Source: Patescibacteria group bacterium
GTDB lineage: Bacteria; Patescibacteriota; Patescibacteriia; Patescibacteriales; GWC2-42-12
DNA length: 7,194 nt
Direction of reading: 5' to 3'
NCBI GenBank assembly: GCA_018827685.1
Contig: JAHJXD010000012.1
Span: 1-7,194 of the forward strand
In this document: positions 5,811 through 7,194 of the stretch, piece after piece
Layout of the letters: each line of letters starts with the position of its first letter
Position numbering within the stretch: the stretch's first letter is position 1
The notes under the pieces: generated by a model
The model's input: only the letters and a program-made list of their open reading frames with translations
Told to the model about the DNA's origin: nothing
Database searches by the model: none
Translations under genes and position numbers: made by a program

Positions 5811-5913
5811 CATAACTCAAAACTCACAACCCGTAACTCGCAACTCTGAGTTACGAGTTACGAGTTACGAGCTACGAGTTACGGGTTACGGGTTACGGGT
5901 TGCGGGTTGCGAG
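5811..5913. repeat. Facing heptamer arrays between rpsG and fusA
   Basis: Read on the plus strand, five 7-bp units of the type CRYAACT (5811-5845) are followed, after two bases, by nine units of the reverse-complement type: GAGTTAC (four exact or near copies plus GAGCTAC), then GGGTTAC twice and GGGTTGC twice, ending GAG at 5913. The two arms face each other and can pair in any register that is a multiple of seven. The array starts 5 nt after the rpsG stop and ends 11 nt before the fusA ATG, so it fills the gap. It has no spacers and is not a CRISPR. Confidence 0.95.
5883..5906 (+). other. G-quadruplex motif within the heptamer array
   Basis: Four GGG runs separated by 4-nt loops (TTAC, TTAC, TTGC) give a standard G3N4 quadruplex pattern on the plus strand, which is the template strand for the str genes. 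It differs from telomere-like GGGTTA repeats only by one extra C per unit. A quadruplex here could slow RNA polymerase between rpsG and fusA. The other array has only three GGG runs and does not qualify. Confidence 0.6.
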
Positions 5914-5918
5914 ATTAA

Positions 5919-6386
5919 TTACCTGGCGAAATGCGCGAAGGCCTTATTGGCTTCAGCCATGCGATGAACTTCAGCTCTTTTTTTAACGGCCGCGCCTTCG
6001 CCTTTAGCCGCATCAAGAATTTCAATAGCTAATTTTTCCGCCATGGGCTTGCCTTTTCTGGCTCGAGCCGCATTAATAATCCAGCGACAACCTAAATTAA
6101 AGCGGCGTTCACCCCTAACTTGAAATGGAATCTGGTAATTAGCGCCGCCAATACGACGGCCGCGAATTTCAAGTAGCGGGCTAACCTGCTTTAAAGCTTT
6201 ATTAAAAACATGCCTAGGGTCTTGCTTGGAAGTTTCTTTAATAATATCCAAACAAGTATAGACAATTTTTTGCGCTACGGTTTTTTTGCCGCGTTTCATT
6301 ATATAATTAGTAAACTTAGCAATCCCCGAATCGCTATATTTTGCGTCTACTTGTATTTTTCTTTTTGTAACTGGTTTTCCTCTCAT
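5919..6386 (-). CDS. rpsG: 30S ribosomal protein S7
   Basis: S7 binds the 3' major domain of 16S rRNA and nucleates assembly of the 30S head near the E site. The 155-aa product matches the usual length. The family core is plain: KFTNYIMKRGKKTVAQKIVY at 24-43, the conserved IRGRRIGGANYQIP at 74-87, and the C-terminal AEANKAFAHFAR at 144-155. I chose ATG 6386 (MRGKPVTKRKI). The frame stays open upstream to a TTG at 6440, but that would add 18 residues encoded by heptamer repeat and is not S7-like. The ATG is preceded by GAAAAATACT and has no real Shine-Dalgarno, so initiation may depend on coupling to rpsL translation. In E. coli S7 represses its own operon at the rpsL-rpsG junction; here that junction is an unusual repeat hairpin. 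Confidence 0.98.
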   Translation of the reverse strand: MRGKPVTKRKIQVDAKYSDSGIAKFTNYIMKRGKKTVAQKIVYTCLDIIKETSKQDPRHVFNKALKQVSPLLEIRGRRIGGANYQIPFQVRGERRFNLGCRWIINAARARKGKPMAEKLAIEILDAAKGEGAAVKKRAEVHRMAEANKAFAHFAR

Positions 6387-6395
6387 AGTATTTTT

Positions 6396-6524
6396 CGTAA
6401 CTCGTGGCTCGCAACTCACAACTCGCAACTCACAACTCAATAAACTTTTACGAGTTACGAGCTACGGGTTACGAGCTACGGGTTACGGGTTGTGAGTTTT
6501 GAGTTGTAAGTTGCGAGTTGCGAG
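6396..6524. repeat. Facing heptamer arrays between rpsL and rpsG
   Basis: Six plus-strand units of the type CRYAACT (6396-6437) and ten of the complementary type AGTTRCG (6451-6520, then CGAG) face each other across the 12-nt loop at 6439-6450. The array starts 5 nt after the rpsL stop and ends 9 nt before the rpsG ATG, the same layout as the array at 5811-5913. Positions 6482-6505 are the exact reverse complement of 5814-5837, a 24-bp match linking the two arrays across rpsG. Variants (GTGGCT, GAGCTA, TGAGTTT, TAAGTTG) are scattered through it. Confidence 0.95.
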
Positions 6525-6529
6525 ATTTA

Positions 6530-6949
6530 TTAATTTTTAGGCATTTTAGCCCCATAACAACTACGGCTCTGCTTTCGGCCTTCAACTCCTTGCGTATCAT
6601 AAACACCGCGAATTATTTTATATCTAACGCCGGGCAAATCTTTAGTTTTACCGCCTTTAAGTAAAACAATAGAGTGTTCTTGCAAATTATGGCCAATACC
6701 AGGAATGTAGGCAGTTACTTCCATGCCGTTTGATAAACGTACGCGAGCAATTTTTCTCAAAGCCGAATTAGGTTTTTTTGGCGTAGTCGTGGTTACCTTT
6801 AAACAAACTCCGCGCTTAAACGGAGCTCCTTTAGACAACTCTGTTCTTTTTCTATGTAAAGTATCTAACGTTGATTGCAACGCCGGCGACTTGGATTTAA
6901 TTTTAGATGTCTTTCTGCCTTTATGGACTAATTGATTGAATGTTGGCAT
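6530..6949 (-). CDS. rpsL: 30S ribosomal protein S12
   Basis: S12 lies at the decoding centre of the 30S subunit and controls accuracy. The 139-aa product starts MPTFNQLVHKGRK and carries the signature TTTPKKPNSALRK; Lys58 and Lys103 correspond to E. coli Lys42 and Lys87, so both classical streptomycin-sensitive lysines are present. Asp104 in KDLPGVRY is the position methylthiolated by RimO in E. coli. It is about 15 residues longer than the E. coli protein because of an insert at 25-44, between SPAL and KRGVC. Bacillus-type S12 has a similar insert, so this is the long form and not an anomaly. It is the first gene of the operon. The ATG at 6949 is the only sensible start. A promoter and structured leader lie upstream. 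Confidence 0.99.
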   Translation of the reverse strand: MPTFNQLVHKGRKTSKIKSKSPALQSTLDTLHRKRTELSKGAPFKRGVCLKVTTTTPKKPNSALRKIARVRLSNGMEVTAYIPGIGHNLQEHSIVLLKGGKTKDLPGVRYKIIRGVYDTQGVEGRKQSRSCYGAKMPKN

Positions 6950-7005
6950 ATTAAAATATATACAAATTAATAATAACTAAAACAAACCTCGATATTTCAG
7001 GAGAT

Positions 7006-7032
7006 GTAAAATTTTACCACGTAAAATCGTGG
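7006..7032 (-). promoter_or_regulatory. Overlapping alternative hairpins in the rpsL leader
   Basis: Three inverted repeats overlap in 27 bp: GTAAAATTTTAC (7006-7017, a perfect palindrome), ATTTTAC-CAC-GTAAAAT (7011-7027) and CCACG-TAAAAT-CGTGG (7017-7032). They cannot all form together. They lie in the expected 5' leader, 12-38 nt after the predicted transcription start. The arrangement suits a switch or a binding site for a ribosomal protein or dimeric repressor, but that role is inferred. Confidence 0.45.
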
Positions 7033-7050
7033 GATAAATTACTTATCTTG

Positions 7051-7079
7051 AATTTAACATAAGAAAAAAAAACGGTCAA
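7051..7079 (-). promoter_or_regulatory. str operon promoter
   Basis: On the minus strand TTGACC (7079-7074) and TAAATT (7056-7051) are 17 bp apart, and a TG one base before the -10 gives an extended -10. The spacer contains a run of nine T. Transcription would begin near 7044, leaving a leader of about 95 nt before rpsL. This is the only strong promoter seen upstream of the operon. Confidence 0.7.
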
Positions 7080-7112
7080 GGAGCTATATTCCCACAGGAG
7101 CTATATTCCCAC
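7079..7112. repeat. Perfect 17-bp tandem repeat upstream of the str promoter
   Basis: AGGAGCTATATTCCCAC occurs twice in direct succession (7079-7095, 7096-7112). On the minus strand the units read GTGGGAATATAGCTCCT and the second one touches the first base of the -35 box. The position, spacing and exact identity suggest an activator or regulator site for rpsL, or for the divergent gene, or both. GTGGGA recalls MraZ-type boxes, but their usual spacing is much shorter, so I do not assign a factor. Confidence 0.6.
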
Positions 7113-7149
7113 AATCAGTTTAAATAAAAAATTGATAATCGGCATAATT

Positions 7150-7194
7150 ATGGAAAAACCGAAAAAAACGAAAAGTAAAACAAGGGTAAAACCG
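7150..7194 (+). CDS. Possible start of a divergent gene, truncated by window end
   Basis: From ATG 7150 the plus strand is open to the window edge and encodes MEKPKKTKSKTRVKP, a very basic start of the kind seen in nucleic-acid-binding proteins. Only 15 codons are visible, there is no Shine-Dalgarno, and A-rich DNA easily gives lysine runs. The region between it and rpsL would then be a divergent promoter region with shared sites. The product cannot be identified. Confidence 0.35.
   Translation, partial: MEKPKKTKSKTRVKP

Noticed and set aside
5800..5820. Upstream TTG start for fusA giving 7 extra residues (MSYEIHI)
   Set aside because: It begins inside the heptamer array, and the ATG at 5799 gives the normal EF-G N-terminus.
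5811..6524. CRISPR array
   Set aside because: Units are 7 bp with no spacers and run in two opposing directions; no cas gene is present.
7081..7112. Plus-strand -10 boxes (TATATT) within the 17-bp repeats for the divergent gene
   Set aside because: No -35 at a suitable distance for either copy.

Overview
The window carries a bacterial str operon on the minus strand (rpsL, rpsG, fusA, then tuf), followed on the same strand by a Fic-domain gene. The DNA is AT-rich and the proteins are clearly bacterial. The A/T-rich intergenic DNA, often weak Shine-Dalgarno sequences, a probable leaderless transcript and elaborate short repeats would fit a Patescibacteria/CPR (for example Parcubacteria-like) genome. 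That placement is inference; no rRNA or lineage-diagnostic gene is present.

Layout, reading the minus strand from right to left. 7150-7194 holds the possible start of a divergent plus-strand gene. 6950-7149 is the operon control region: a perfect 17-bp tandem repeat, a good sigma70-type promoter and overlapping hairpins. rpsL (6530-6949), rpsG (5919-6386) and fusA (3721-5799) follow. The two gaps between them are filled almost completely by 7-bp repeats in facing inverted arrays, each starting 5 nt after the upstream stop codon. A 63-bp element with inverted ends abuts the fusA stop. Next come a 58-aa charged helical ORF (3461-3637), a terminator-like hairpin and a perfect-consensus promoter. 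That promoter drives a 135-aa Phd/YefM-like protein (2898-3305) and, by read-through, tuf (1561-2748). Downstream of tuf is a 117-bp version of the same inverted-end element, then a gap without a convincing gene, then fic (200-1072) with a perfect-consensus promoter only 8 nt from its ATG. A 47-aa ORF, possibly frame-shifted, ends the window at 20-163.

The classical operon therefore looks split into two transcription units: rpsL-rpsG-fusA (perhaps with the 58-aa ORF), and Phd-like-tuf. S12 and S7 are parts of the 30S subunit, EF-G drives translocation and EF-Tu delivers aminoacyl-tRNA. Fic is probably an AMP-transferase held in check by its own N-terminal helix.

The most interesting signals are the heptamer arrays in both intercistronic gaps (with an exact 24-bp inverted match across rpsG and a G-quadruplex motif), the pair of mobile-like inverted-end elements behind fusA and tuf, and the insertion of small genes plus a new promoter between fusA and tuf.
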